Of a DNA stretch of 64,000 nucleotides, positions 46,348 through 54,685 are shown piece by piece. Source of the DNA: Bacillota bacterium (GTDB lineage Bacteria > Bacillota > Clostridia > Acetivibrionales > DTU013); the NCBI GenBank assembly GCA_023439545.1, contig JAEXNT010000019.1, positions 58,710 through 122,709 of the forward strand, in the 5' to 3' direction. Made by a program: the position numbers and the translations under genes. The notes beneath the pieces were generated by a model. That model searched no databases. It saw only the letters and a list, made by a program, of their open reading frames with translations, and had not been told where the DNA came from. Each line of letters begins with the position of its first letter. The stretch's first letter is position 1.

Positions 46348-46587
46348 TTACTTCACCTCCAGGACATAGTATTGCTGTCCGCCTTCCTGCCTGATCATCA
46401 ATACCTTTTTCCCGATAGCTTCCGGGTTAAGGGAAGGAGGCCAGATAATCAGATCCTCAGGAATGATCAGTTTTTCATTGACTCTGACTGTCAACGGGGA
46501 CACCGTTTCAATTGTCCCGGGAACTAACCTTGCAGGCTTTATGGCATTTAAATAATTTTTTACGATTTCCTTTATCTGATCAATCAT
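46348..46587 (-). CDS. xkdR: XkdR-like baseplate protein (DUF2577)
   Basis: The 79-residue protein shows KPARLVPGTIETVSPLTVRVNEKLIIPEDLIIWP, the OB-like core of DUF2577/XkdR. The start overlaps the late-control D stop by 4 nt. It is a minor baseplate component. Confidence 0.82.
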   Translation of the reverse strand: MIDQIKEIVKNYLNAIKPARLVPGTIETVSPLTVRVNEKLIIPEDLIIWPPSLNPEAIGKKVLMIRQEGGQQYYVLEVK

Positions 46588-47534
46588 AATACAAGCTCCA
46601 TGCTCATTGTGTGGTTGTTTTGCTTAAAGGTATGCTTGCAGGAATCGATTATAAGGTACTGTTTAATTCCAAGCCCGGAAACATCGACGAGAATACTGTT
46701 CCCGGACCGGACCCTTGTGTCGCCTATGGCGTCCAACGAGAGAGATTTCGTCTCACGGTTCATCAGCTTGAGAAGCCCTGCAGCCTTTGCCTTTAATTGT
46801 TCGGCGTTTTCATTTTTATCCGCCGCTTCATAATACTGGAGTAAGCCGTATTTATCGATGGAGCTGCTGTCACGTTCGATGTAGACGTCTCTTTTGCCGG
46901 TGGACTCATTATCGCTGACCAGCTTGATCTGATTGTAGAAATTATCATCTATACTCTGTTCAAACTTGAAACCATACGCCAGGCTCTGATCTCCGATCAC
47001 GAGCGGCAGCCTCAGCGATTGCAGGTCCGTGAGGAATAAGCTTCCGAACCTGTCATAAAACGAATACTTTTTGCCTGACCCCAGCAGTGTCCTTGATATG
47101 CTGTTGTAGATCATGTCGAGATATGTTTGATTATCCTGGACTGAGGTAGGCAGAATATACCCCGTATTATCCAGTGTTCCAAGCTCGAGTTTGAACATTC
47201 CGGCAATCTTCGACACCAGTTGATCAAGCCTGATTCCTTTTATGGCAAGGGTGTCTTTTGACTTCAGGTATCGAAGCTGATCGTAAGCGGTAATAGTTAC
47301 TTCGGTTCCGTTATCTCTTTCATACTTGAATACATAGCCGAAAAAAATGTCGGCGCCGTTATAGCGAAAGCGGACAATGGAACCGTTGGAGAAGACAACC
47401 CCATCATACAGGTATTTCAGTTCGAGCTTGCCGCAGCCGTTGTTAAGACTGTCGCTGTAGCTGACGGAGCTTGCCGCCTCAGACATTTCAAAAATCTTTC
47501 CGTCGTCTTTGTTTTGTATCAACAATTCAATCAC
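46584..47534 (-). CDS. xkdQ: Phage late control D/XkdQ-like baseplate hub protein
   Basis: The 316-residue protein resembles gpD/XkdQ hub proteins: LNNGCGKLELKYLYDGVVFSNGSIVRFRYNG, YDQLRYLKSKDTLAIKG, and LRLPLVIGDQSLAYGFKFEQSIDDNFYNQIKLV. It forms the central hub below the tube. It overlaps the LysM protein gene by 8 nt. Confidence 0.88.
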   Translation of the reverse strand: MIELLIQNKDDGKIFEMSEAASSVSYSDSLNNGCGKLELKYLYDGVVFSNGSIVRFRYNGADIFFGYVFKYERDNGTEVTITAYDQLRYLKSKDTLAIKGIRLDQLVSKIAGMFKLELGTLDNTGYILPTSVQDNQTYLDMIYNSISRTLLGSGKKYSFYDRFGSLFLTDLQSLRLPLVIGDQSLAYGFKFEQSIDDNFYNQIKLVSDNESTGKRDVYIERDSSSIDKYGLLQYYEAADKNENAEQLKAKAAGLLKLMNRETKSLSLDAIGDTRVRSGNSILVDVSGLGIKQYLIIDSCKHTFKQNNHTMSMELVL

Positions 47535-48189
47535 GCAGCTTGATCACCTGCCCGACATGTATGATTTCCGGATTTTTTATTTCCGGGTTCATAGACAGAA
47601 TTTCCGTATACTTTTCTCCGCTCCCCAGATACTTCCAGGCAAGTTCCCAAAGCGTATCTCCTGCGGCTACCTTGTATGTATTGGGTATTGCCGGCGACCC
47701 TATGCGTGCCGCCGGCTTGATCTTCACCGTACTCTTTTGGGAGGTTTCATTAACGATGACAACCTCCTTTTTTGTAAAAGGACGATATTCGGTTAGCTCA
47801 AAAGATACCATGAAGTCGCCCTCTTCACCGGCGGTTTCTTCTATGTCGAGGCTGTCGAACAGAACCAGGATGGATAGATCGTCGCCAAGTCCATTATTTT
47901 TTATAAACCTAACCGGTTCGTTTGACTTGCGCCAAGTCTCGAACTTACTTAAATAGAAGTCCGGGAGCTTGAAACCGCGTGACGTATTCACATACCTGTA
48001 AGCCCTGCCGGGCAGCTCGGCTTCGAAGCTGATCTTGTCCAGCTCGATACCGGTGGGCATTGCTATGCCCCCAAGCTTCAGCACATCATAGTTCTCGATC
48101 TTTTGGGATTTGGACACTTTTATCGATTCGGGATTCACCGGAAGCCTGACCGTCTCGCCATCTTTATCAAAAAACACAGCATAACTCAT
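47527..48189 (-). CDS. xkdP: LysM-domain tail protein (XkdP-like)
   Basis: The 220-residue protein ends with a LysM domain (YKVAAGDTLWELAWKYLGSGEKYTEILSMN, about 168-218, with the terminal VGQVIKL). The N-terminal part has IKVSKSQKIENYDVLKLGGIAMPTG as in XkdP. In PBSX-type tails it sits at the hub and may contact peptidoglycan. It overlaps the hub gene. Confidence 0.9.
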   Translation of the reverse strand: MSYAVFFDKDGETVRLPVNPESIKVSKSQKIENYDVLKLGGIAMPTGIELDKISFEAELPGRAYRYVNTSRGFKLPDFYLSKFETWRKSNEPVRFIKNNGLGDDLSILVLFDSLDIEETAGEEGDFMVSFELTEYRPFTKKEVVIVNETSQKSTVKIKPAARIGSPAIPNTYKVAAGDTLWELAWKYLGSGEKYTEILSMNPEIKNPEIIHVGQVIKLRD

Positions 48190-48191
48190 GA

Positions 48192-49901
48192 TTAATACGC
48201 TCCTTCAGCAGCAACGGCGATTTGTTCCTGTAATATTCTACCGACTCGTTCCGCCAGTTTTTCATCCGCATCGCTATCCCCGGATCCGGCTATTGAGATT
48301 TGTATATTCGGAGCCAGTGTGGCTGTCGAGAACTTATTGATGTAATCTCTTTCAGCAATATCCTGCAGATATTTCAGATCTTCATCGGAAACATCGACTT
48401 TCATACTGCCGTCCTTGCTGGTCACCGGCAGCGCTCCGTTCTTCATGTACAAATCCAGATCGGGGCCGGAATTTGCCCCCTTCTGCATGAATGAATCCAA
48501 TCCGGATCCGGTCAGTGACGACAGCTTATCTCCAACTCCTCCCAGAGAGCCGCCGATAGCCTTGCCTATATTTTGGCCCTTCGACCACGCGTCTTTGGTA
48601 TCCATATATTCAATGGATTTAACTTCTTTTATAAGGCCGATGTTGACTCCGGGTATAAGGTTTAAAGCTTCTATTACCAGATTGATAAGGTCAAGAACAA
48701 GATTTATTTGACCTATAAAAAAGTTAATAAATCCAACAACAGAATTATAAATACTTGAGACCAGAACACCTATGAGGCCGCCGATAAAGCCGAACACCTT
48801 AGCGGTAACATCGCTGAATTTGGTCATCATGTAAATCAAAAGGGTAATAGCCGCCGCAATCAGAAGTATCGGCCAGTTTATCAAAAGCCACTGCACCAGC
48901 ATGACAGGCAGGTATAAAAAGGCGATTAAGGCTAAAGCGCCTATTATGGAAAGCAGTATCGGCGCGATAACTCCCCAGTTTGCCTGTACGAAGCTCAAGA
49001 TATTATTGAGTCCGTTTGCTATAAAATCAATAGCTGTCATAACCATACCAATTATATTGGTAAAGGTTGAAGAATTGATAATGCTGTTTACCCTCTCGAT
49101 AACCGGCTCGAATGCTTTTAGCGCCCTGTTCTGAACCTCGGAAAATATATCGCCGAACGTCTTTGGCATGTCGGCAAAGCTTGAATTGATATCGCCGCTG
49201 CCGGCAAGTATCGAGCTTTTGAGAACGTCCGCAGTTATTCCGCCCTCAGCGGATAAAGTCTTTAAATCGTCTACCGATTTACTTGTGAATTTTGATATGG
49301 CTTCTGCAATCAATGGAGCAGTCTCCAGGAGGGAACTGAACCCGTCCCCCTGAAGCCCGCCTGAACCCATTGCCTGCGTCAGCTGGTCCATACCTGCCTG
49401 CTGTCCCTCGCTGTCTGCTCCGCCTGCCCTGAAGGACTTCTGCGCAAGCTCGGTAAACGCGATCAGCTCGTCGTTGTTCTTGAAGGAATCCCCTGCAAGC
49501 TGCCCCATTTTTGCAACACTGGACGCCATGCCCATGTAGGAGCCTCTCGATCTTTCGGCCGCTTTATAGACCTTGTCCTGCAGCTGTGCATTAGTCTGCA
49601 GACCATCATTGATCGTACTCAATTTTACCGACATATTGGAGAAATTATCCGCTATATCGATGCCCTTCTGAATAGACTCCAGCTCAAAAAATCCGCCAAT
49701 GACTCCTTTGACCGAACCTGCCAGCTTTGATGCTCCGCTTGCGGCAGATTCGACAAAGCTCTTGGTTTTGCCGAGTGCTTTATCAGTCTCACCGGCCGCA
49801 GCTGAGATATTCTTTTGAGCTGAGGCGGTGGCACCGCTTATTCTGTCTATCGTCTCCGAATACCTGTCCTGCAATTCAAATATCGTGATTATCGTCGGCA
49901 T
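48192..49901 (-). CDS. Tail tape measure protein (XkdO-like)
   Basis: The 569-residue protein has a tape-measure-type N-terminal region (FELQDRYSETIDRISGATASAQKNI; QLTQAMGSGGLQGDGFSSLLETAPLIAEAI), several hydrophobic helices (about 300-360) and a helical C-terminus. By the usual about 1.5 Å per residue, the tail would be near 85 nm. The ATG overlaps the frameshift stop as TAATG. Confidence 0.9.
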   Translation of the reverse strand: MPTIITIFELQDRYSETIDRISGATASAQKNISAAAGETDKALGKTKSFVESAASGASKLAGSVKGVIGGFFELESIQKGIDIADNFSNMSVKLSTINDGLQTNAQLQDKVYKAAERSRGSYMGMASSVAKMGQLAGDSFKNNDELIAFTELAQKSFRAGGADSEGQQAGMDQLTQAMGSGGLQGDGFSSLLETAPLIAEAISKFTSKSVDDLKTLSAEGGITADVLKSSILAGSGDINSSFADMPKTFGDIFSEVQNRALKAFEPVIERVNSIINSSTFTNIIGMVMTAIDFIANGLNNILSFVQANWGVIAPILLSIIGALALIAFLYLPVMLVQWLLINWPILLIAAAITLLIYMMTKFSDVTAKVFGFIGGLIGVLVSSIYNSVVGFINFFIGQINLVLDLINLVIEALNLIPGVNIGLIKEVKSIEYMDTKDAWSKGQNIGKAIGGSLGGVGDKLSSLTGSGLDSFMQKGANSGPDLDLYMKNGALPVTSKDGSMKVDVSDEDLKYLQDIAERDYINKFSTATLAPNIQISIAGSGDSDADEKLAERVGRILQEQIAVAAEGAY

Positions 49902-50508
49902 TACCGCCGCCTCCTTCCCCTGGGTGCAGTTGTGTTTTTAATCTTTTTCTGTTCTGAGCTTTCATCCTCGACCCGTTGTAGAGTACTTCCGTACACGAAT
50001 ATTTTTTCGCGGAACGGAAGATCTTCAAATATATGAGGGAGTATATGAAGTTTCTGCAGGGCGTAGTGAGCCATATTGAATTCAAGATCACCCTGCCTTA
50101 TGCGTTTTTTACTTCAGCTACCAGGTCGTTGGGATCGGTATCGAGGCCGGACAGCTCCTGCACCTTTTGTATCAATACTGCATATTCGCCTACCATAAGC
50201 ATTTTCTTCAGAAGCTCGCCTTCGCCCAGAACACCGTATGCCTTTTGCAGTTCGGCATCCTTAAGATCGGGGTAAACTACGGCTGCAGCAGTGAGCTCCG
50301 CGATATATGCCGTACGGTTCAAATTCTCGGCGCCGGTTTTCCTGTCCGTTTTAGTATGCTTTTTCATTATGGCTTCATTTTCATCCTGGAGGATCGGTCT
50401 GAGCTCCCAGGAAACCGCCACATTATTCTCGGTAAACCTTTTGGAAATCACAACCCTTTCATTCCGTGGCGCAATAGGATTTAGAAACGCTTTCAGGCTC
50501 ATAGCCAT
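49901..50508 (-). CDS. Tail assembly chaperone, -1 frameshift long form
   Basis: Reading the minus strand in zero frame from 50508, a slip at AAAAAAC (50104-50110, codons AAA AAC preceded by A) moves the ribosome to -1. From codon CGC (50104) the frame stays open for 67 codons (segments such as DLEFNMAHYALQKLH and EDLPFREKIFVYGSTL) to TAA at 49901-49903, exactly at the tape-measure ATG. The long form would be about 202 residues, comparable to lambda gpGT. It shares its first 135 residues with the short form. Confidence is on structure; protein evidence is needed. Confidence 0.7.
50098..50508 (-). CDS. xkdN: Tail assembly chaperone, short form (XkdN-like)
   Basis: The 136-residue protein matches XkdN-type chaperones: SLKAFLNPIAPRNERVVISKRFTENNVAVSWELRPI and PDLKDAELQKAYGVLGEGELLKKMLMVGEYAVLIQKVQELSG. 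It lies between tube and tape-measure genes, the position of lambda G/T and PBSX xkdN. It ends EVKNA, at the slippery site. Confidence 0.88.
   Translation of the reverse strand: MAMSLKAFLNPIAPRNERVVISKRFTENNVAVSWELRPILQDENEAIMKKHTKTDRKTGAENLNRTAYIAELTAAAVVYPDLKDAELQKAYGVLGEGELLKKMLMVGEYAVLIQKVQELSGLDTDPNDLVAEVKNA
50104..50110 (-). promoter_or_regulatory. Programmed -1 slippery heptamer
   Basis: A AAA AAC in the correct zero-frame register, two codons before the short-form stop. It fits the X XXY YYZ rule. Confidence 0.75.
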
Positions 50509-50513
50509 CCCCC

Positions 50514-50990
50514 TTATCTATAATTCTGCGGCAGAGTGAAATCACTCAGAAGCTCGATTCCGTCAGCTGTCAAATCGGTATCGAAAGTGATGATATCTTC
50601 ACTTTCACCCTCCAGCATGGATATCAGGTCGGTATTGAAAATAACGCCTGAGAGGACGGCCTCTCTTGCTCCGACGGAGCTGGCATTGTCCAGGTTCTTG
50701 ATCTGCAGCTTGATGTCAGGAAAAACTCCGGTTTTGAGGTACTTAAGCGTGGAATCGAGCAAAGCTCCATTCATGAGCGCCAGTGTCGCCGATCCTTTGA
50801 TGGACAGACCTGTAACCTTATGCTGGGTAATTCTGCTTCCGAGCAGTTTTTTCTCAGCAACGGTTTTTTCAATGTTAACGGATATTTTGAGCAGCTCAAA
50901 AAGCTCCCTGTTCTTGCCGTCAATGGTTATAAACGCTTTTCCTTCGGAGCCGGAAAGCATATCCGGCAGCCTTACATATTTGTCAGACAT
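50514..50990 (-). CDS. xkdM: Tail tube protein (XkdM-like)
   Basis: The 158-residue protein has the compact tube-protein fold signature KAFITIDGKNRELFELLKISVNIEK and TGLSIKGSATLALMNG. It follows the sheath gene and precedes the chaperone gene, as in PBSX. Tube proteins form the inner rod driven through the envelope. Confidence 0.9.
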   Translation of the reverse strand: MSDKYVRLPDMLSGSEGKAFITIDGKNRELFELLKISVNIEKTVAEKKLLGSRITQHKVTGLSIKGSATLALMNGALLDSTLKYLKTGVFPDIKLQIKNLDNASSVGAREAVLSGVIFNTDLISMLEGESEDIITFDTDLTADGIELLSDFTLPQNYR

Positions 50991-50995
50991 TCAAA

Positions 50996-52294
50996 TCACC
51001 CCACATTTACCTTGATATAGATTTTATTGACCGAATCGACCGGCTGCAGCGCCGCGGTAATCAGAACCGCATCCTCGTCCGTTCCGGCGGTAACCGTTAT
51101 ATCCGCAGCTCCCTCAAAATTCTGCAATGCGCCAAGACGCTGCAGTTCCTTACAGTATTCAATGATGGCCGACCGGAAAAGCTGCCTTCCTTCGTCATCG
51201 TTGCTGACCTTTCCGATATACTGCGATTCGAAAATAGTCTGTACATCCGTCTGGAATGAGTCCAACACACGCATTACGCGGTTGCTTCGCCATGCCTTCG
51301 ATTTGGGGGAGGCAAAGCTTGTAAGGGTATTGATGTCATATTCCACGACTACGATTCCGGCCTTCGAAGTAAACACAACGTGTCCGACATTGATAGCCGC
51401 CACTGTCTCTTCATGCGTCCTTCTGGGGTATGCATCGACAGCGTCCTCATACTTTGAAAAAGTAAGGTTCTGATTTACCAGCGATGCCGCCGTAGCCCCC
51501 GCCATCCATGCGCAGGCGTCCGACGCTGAAAGCAGGGTTCCGTCCGAAAGTTTGATACCATTCGATACGCTGATGACATATTCCTTATCAGCCGCATTTT
51601 CAGGCATAACCACCGATACCATTTTTCCGGCGTTCTCGCGCTCGGCTTTTACATGGCCGATATAAAGCGACTGATCGTCTGCGGCGGTCGCAAAGCATGC
51701 AATACAGTCATAGTCCTGCACCAGCAGCGCGGACAGGAATCCGTTATGATCGAGGTTTGAATTGTCATCGCTCCCGCCTGCCAACGTAAGAGTTGCGGGT
51801 TCAAAGCTGCCCGAACCGGATATCGATATCCAGTTGTTTTCAATAAAGCTGTCGATATCGCTTACGGTCTGCGTATCAACCACATTTCCGGATACCAGCG
51901 TCGTAACGTCCCATGCGGATGAATTTGCCGCAATCTTTACCGATATGTCGTTCCCTCTGGCGCCTTTATACTTTGCGGTGGCAATTACATTTGCAGCCAG
52001 CGTCGCAGTGGCGGCCTCTCCATTATTAATCCTGTATACCAGGGCTGTCTTTGCTCTTTTAAGGGCCTCCTTCAAAAGCAGCAGCTTCGGCTCCGTCAGC
52101 TCATAGCCGAAATTTTCCCAGGTGCTATCCCCCTGATGTACTACTGTGATTTCTCCGATTTTCCCCCATGAGAGAGAAAGCGGCAGAGCAACGACACCTC
52201 TGTCCGACAGTTCCACAGCCAATGGTTTTTCTGATGAAAAGTTGATATACACGCCCGGCCTGACTTTGTTCTGAGTATTATAAGTTCCAGCCAT
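50996..52294 (-). CDS. xkdK: Contractile tail sheath protein (XkdK-like)
   Basis: The 432-residue protein matches phage tail sheath proteins: VRPGVYINFSSEKPLAVELSDRGVVALPLSLSWG at the start and IGKVSNDDEGRQLFRSAIIEYCKELQRLGAL near the end. Six-fold rings contract to drive the tube. Its presence establishes a contractile rather than flexible tail. Confidence 0.94.
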   Translation of the reverse strand: MAGTYNTQNKVRPGVYINFSSEKPLAVELSDRGVVALPLSLSWGKIGEITVVHQGDSTWENFGYELTEPKLLLLKEALKRAKTALVYRINNGEAATATLAANVIATAKYKGARGNDISVKIAANSSAWDVTTLVSGNVVDTQTVSDIDSFIENNWISISGSGSFEPATLTLAGGSDDNSNLDHNGFLSALLVQDYDCIACFATAADDQSLYIGHVKAERENAGKMVSVVMPENAADKEYVISVSNGIKLSDGTLLSASDACAWMAGATAASLVNQNLTFSKYEDAVDAYPRRTHEETVAAINVGHVVFTSKAGIVVVEYDINTLTSFASPKSKAWRSNRVMRVLDSFQTDVQTIFESQYIGKVSNDDEGRQLFRSAIIEYCKELQRLGALQNFEGAADITVTAGTDEDAVLITAALQPVDSVNKIYIKVNVG

Positions 52295-52295
52295 C

Positions 52296-52703
52296 CTAAG
52301 ACCTCCTTATTTCTTTGATTATCTGCATGGGGACGGTTGTTGTCCGTTCCGCCCGCTCCAGAAATTTTACTGTAAAGCTTACATGCAGAACCTTTTCGAC
52401 AATTATTGCTTTTTTACTGAGTATCCTGAAGCCTTCGACCAGATTGAGACTACGAAGCAGGTTATCCTGTACGGCAAGGCATTCGCTGCGCGGGCTGTCG
52501 CCATTGGCAGGAAAGTATGACAGATCGAAGGTAACCGATCCTTTGAAGCTTCCGTTGATACTGTGCTGATAAGCGCTTTCACTGACATCAATAAAAAAAT
52601 ATCCGTTGGTGAGCTGCTGATCAGCGTTTTCGTCAAGAACCGGACGATCGGGGTATAGGCTATTGAGCAAAGATACGATTGCCTGCTTGATCTCATCTAT
52701 CAT
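52296..52703 (-). CDS. XkdJ-like tail protein (DUF6838)
   Basis: The 135-residue protein matches XkdJ-type proteins: DEIKQAIVSLLNSLYPDRPVLDENADQQLTNGYFFIDVSES and the C-terminal VLHVSFTVKFLERAERTTTVPM. It lies directly before the sheath gene, as in PBSX. Its role is unknown, probably tail completion. Confidence 0.8.
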   Translation of the reverse strand: MIDEIKQAIVSLLNSLYPDRPVLDENADQQLTNGYFFIDVSESAYQHSINGSFKGSVTFDLSYFPANGDSPRSECLAVQDNLLRSLNLVEGFRILSKKAIIVEKVLHVSFTVKFLERAERTTTVPMQIIKEIRRS

Positions 52704-52710
52704 GTTTCTT

Positions 52711-52857
52711 CTACGCCTCCGTTAAGACTTCACTAATTACTTTTCCGGTAAATTTCCGTTCCTCGGCCATGTATTTCCCCCGTTCGGAAGTTGCTCCGGC
52801 TGCAACCCTCCAACCGGCTGTCTCCGGGATATCCGCCTATTCTACAATATTCGCCAT
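52711..52857 (-). pseudogene. Small conserved-looking frame interrupted by an amber codon
   Basis: After a GGAGGATTG ribosome site, ATG GCG AAT ATT GTA GAA is followed by TAG at codon 7 (52837-52839). The same frame then runs 41 further sense codons (ADIPETAGWRVAAGATSERG...FTGKVISEVLTEA) to a second TAG. Without the amber codon the product would be 48 residues. An internal ATG behind GGGGG could give 19 residues. It may be a nonsense mutation, readthrough, or reinitiation. It lies 7 bp before the XkdJ-like gene. Confidence 0.55.
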
Positions 52858-53114
52858 TCATCAATCCTCCTTTACTTGTCCTCTGAAGCCGGCTGCCGCA
52901 CTAGCGGGCAGCAGCTTCGGCATCAGGCTTATTCCCGGCTCCCGGTTCCGGTATCTGCCCGTTATGCGTTGGCCCTCTTATCTGTTTGGTCAATTTCGGG
53001 CAGGCTTCGCCACCCGGATGTAAATCCGGTTATGAGCGGTTATGACATCCTCGATACCGACATGCGACGAGTCAAGCATGTGATAAATCGGACTTTGAAA
53101 TGGAGTATATCGGA
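52858..53114 (-). promoter_or_regulatory. Structured leader between the NusG-like gene and the tail genes
   Basis: The 257-bp gap holds a GC-rich hairpin (52885-52918: GAAGC/GCTTC outside GCTGCC/GGCAGC, loop about 9 nt) and a small stem CCGGAT-GTAA-ATCCGG (53014-53029). No open frame above 60 codons is convincing. A LoaP-like protein encoded just upstream would be expected to act on such leader RNA. Confidence 0.5.
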
Positions 53115-53618
53115 TCAATCGATTTTGGATATATCGACTATTCCCAGTTCTACAATCCGCGGTTCTCCCATGAGGGAGACATTGACCTTTGCCCTGTACC
53201 TTCTTTTATCAACCTTTACTATTTGCCCCGCCATTCCAGCAAGCGGCCCGGAAACAACCTGTACCTTATTACCGGTATGGTATATTTCGGATAAACCGAG
53301 CGTATCGCCATAATTCCCGAGTTTGAGGATCACCTGCATCTCATCGGGCGGAACCGGATCCGGCTTGCCCGAGCCGAGTATCCGTATTACATAAGGTACG
53401 GCAGTGAGCTTGTAATACAGGTTTGTATCCAGCAGGGCATTTATAAACACATACCCCGTTATCAGAACCCTGGAGATCTCCCTCCACTTACCATTGATCC
53501 GTTCCCTGAGTATCCTTTCGGGCACCAGATTTATTACCTCCGGGAAATGCCGGGCCAATACGGCTTTTACGGCAAGTTCCTCACCAGTCTTTACATGAAG
53601 TACATACCAATCATTCAT
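53115..53618 (-). CDS. NusG-paralogue antiterminator, LoaP-like
   Basis: The 167-residue protein has an N-terminal NGN domain (NDWYVLHVKTGEELAVKAVL, about 1-105) and a C-terminal KOW domain (HTGNKVQVVSGPLAGMAGQIVKVDKRRYRAKV, about 112-145). This is the two-domain layout of NusG and its specialised paralogue LoaP. LoaP promotes processive antitermination of long operons in Firmicutes. The position, directly before about 16 kb of tail genes, suggests the same job here. GTG/ATG choice is clear at ATG 53618. Confidence 0.85.
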   Translation of the reverse strand: MNDWYVLHVKTGEELAVKAVLARHFPEVINLVPERILRERINGKWREISRVLITGYVFINALLDTNLYYKLTAVPYVIRILGSGKPDPVPPDEMQVILKLGNYGDTLGLSEIYHTGNKVQVVSGPLAGMAGQIVKVDKRRYRAKVNVSLMGEPRIVELGIVDISKID

Positions 53619-53642
53619 CTTTGCCGCCCTCTGTCTTTTTCA

Positions 53643-53951
53643 CTAAATATCCACTCCCGGATCGATGCTTGCACCTTCAAGCAAATCGATTCCTTTTGCT
53701 GTTAATTTGACCAGTTCATCATCAGTCGACCCCTTCAGGTATCCTTCTTTTGTCCGTATATAGCCCTTATCTTCGAGATAGGTGCAGACCTTCCGCGTAT
53801 CGGCCGGGACGGGCTGTCCATGTTCTGTGAGAGCTCCCTTGAGGCCCCGGATCGTAATGGGGTGTGGATAAAACATTGCCAGGTTTCTCAGTATGATTCC
53901 TCTAAGTTGTCTGTTTTTCAAAGCCTGCGTTTTATCGGTAGTCTCTATCAT
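53643..53951 (-). CDS. Mu gp26-like winged-helix protein
   Basis: The 102-residue protein resembles the VpaChn25_0724/Mu gp26 family: RQLRGIILRNLAMFYPHPITIRGLKGALTEHG and the ending VKLTAKGIDLLEGASIDPGVDI (the family ends LT.RGLDVA.G...VPGV). It has a winged-helix look. Its role in Mu is unknown. It overlaps the gp25-like gene by 4 nt and is followed by the NusG-like gene, not by Mu's gp27 and terminase. Confidence 0.75.
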   Translation of the reverse strand: MIETTDKTQALKNRQLRGIILRNLAMFYPHPITIRGLKGALTEHGQPVPADTRKVCTYLEDKGYIRTKEGYLKGSTDDELVKLTAKGIDLLEGASIDPGVDI

Positions 53952-54274
53952 GCTTCGAAGTTACTTCCTTTCTTTGCTATGCAGTCGTATATCTTGTCAA
54001 GCTTTCTGTCGAGATTTGTCATAGCCCTGATGAACTCATCCCTGGTGACGAAGTTGAACGGCATCTCAGCTTTGTACTTGTTATAATCATCCTTTAGGTC
54101 CGTTAGCTTTGTATCCAAGTCTTTCTTTGCTTCCTTTATTTCCTGTTCGTTATTTTTATCTGCATCATCCAGTCTTTTTAATTCCCGTTTAATAAAGAAT
54201 CCGAAAACTGCTACGGCTAAAGTACATATGATCTGGAAAATGACTGTAATTGAAATTCCACCTGCACCTGGCAT
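53948..54274 (-). CDS. Mu gp25/DUF2730-like membrane coiled-coil protein
   Basis: The 108-residue protein has one N-terminal membrane helix (about 6-28) and a long coiled coil (RELKRLDDADKNNEQEIKEAKKDLDTKLTDLKDDYNKYK), ending in a RDEFIRAMTNLDRKLDKIYD helix. This layout and the position before the gp26-like gene fit DUF2730/Mu gp25. The start at 54274 follows GAGG by 6 nt. It could aid lysis or assembly. Confidence 0.6.
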   Translation of the reverse strand: MPGAGGISITVIFQIICTLAVAVFGFFIKRELKRLDDADKNNEQEIKEAKKDLDTKLTDLKDDYNKYKAEMPFNFVTRDEFIRAMTNLDRKLDKIYDCIAKKGSNFEA

Positions 54275-54300
54275 TTTGTACCTCGTCTTTAGCAAAAATA

Positions 54301-54328
54301 AAAATCCTAGTTGTTATACTAGGATTTT
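54301..54328 (-). terminator. Terminator-like hairpin after the Mor gene
   Basis: AAAATCCTAG and CTAGGATTTT form a perfect 10-bp stem with an 8-nt loop. On the minus strand TATTTTTG follows. It lies 46 bp after the Mor-like stop and before the gp25-like gene, so it could block readthrough into late genes or be an activator site. Confidence 0.65.
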
Positions 54329-54373
54329 ACATGTGATACAGGCTGATGTGAAATGCACGTGCCAATGACTTTG

Positions 54374-54685
54374 TCAGAGGGGCATAGATAGCTGACCTTC
54401 GGCAGGTGCAGCCTTTATGTCTTCCACCCATCTGTAGATCGTACGTTCAGAAACGCCGTACTTTTTTACAAGAGTTTTGATGTTATATCCGTTGTATTCT
54501 TCCTTGACCTTTTTACATACCCAGTCGGACAACAGCTCCTGGGTTTGCGGGATATAATATCCGGAACCTCCCATGGTTTCACACAGCTTGACCAAATTCT
54601 CCAACCCGATTATCTCGGCGTACTGTCTGTGTTGCATCGGGAGATCCTCAATATTCACTTGCGAAATCAGTTCACTTATTTTCAC
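54374..54685 (-). CDS. Mor/C-family transcription activator
   Basis: The 103-residue protein matches Mu Mor and C proteins: QYAEIIGLENLVKLCETMGGSGYYIP (dimerisation region) and YNGYNIKTLVKKYGVSERTIYRWV (HTH). Mor activates the middle promoter, and C the late promoters, of Mu. Here it would switch on the tail operon. GTG start follows AGGGGG. It is transcribed from the early region. Confidence 0.88.
   Translation of the reverse strand: MKISELISQVNIEDLPMQHRQYAEIIGLENLVKLCETMGGSGYYIPQTQELLSDWVCKKVKEEYNGYNIKTLVKKYGVSERTIYRWVEDIKAAPAEGQLSMPL

Noticed and set aside
49876..50091. 71-residue frame at the chaperone/tape-measure joint
   Set aside because: Wrong frame for a gene; the same DNA is explained by the -1 extension of the chaperone.
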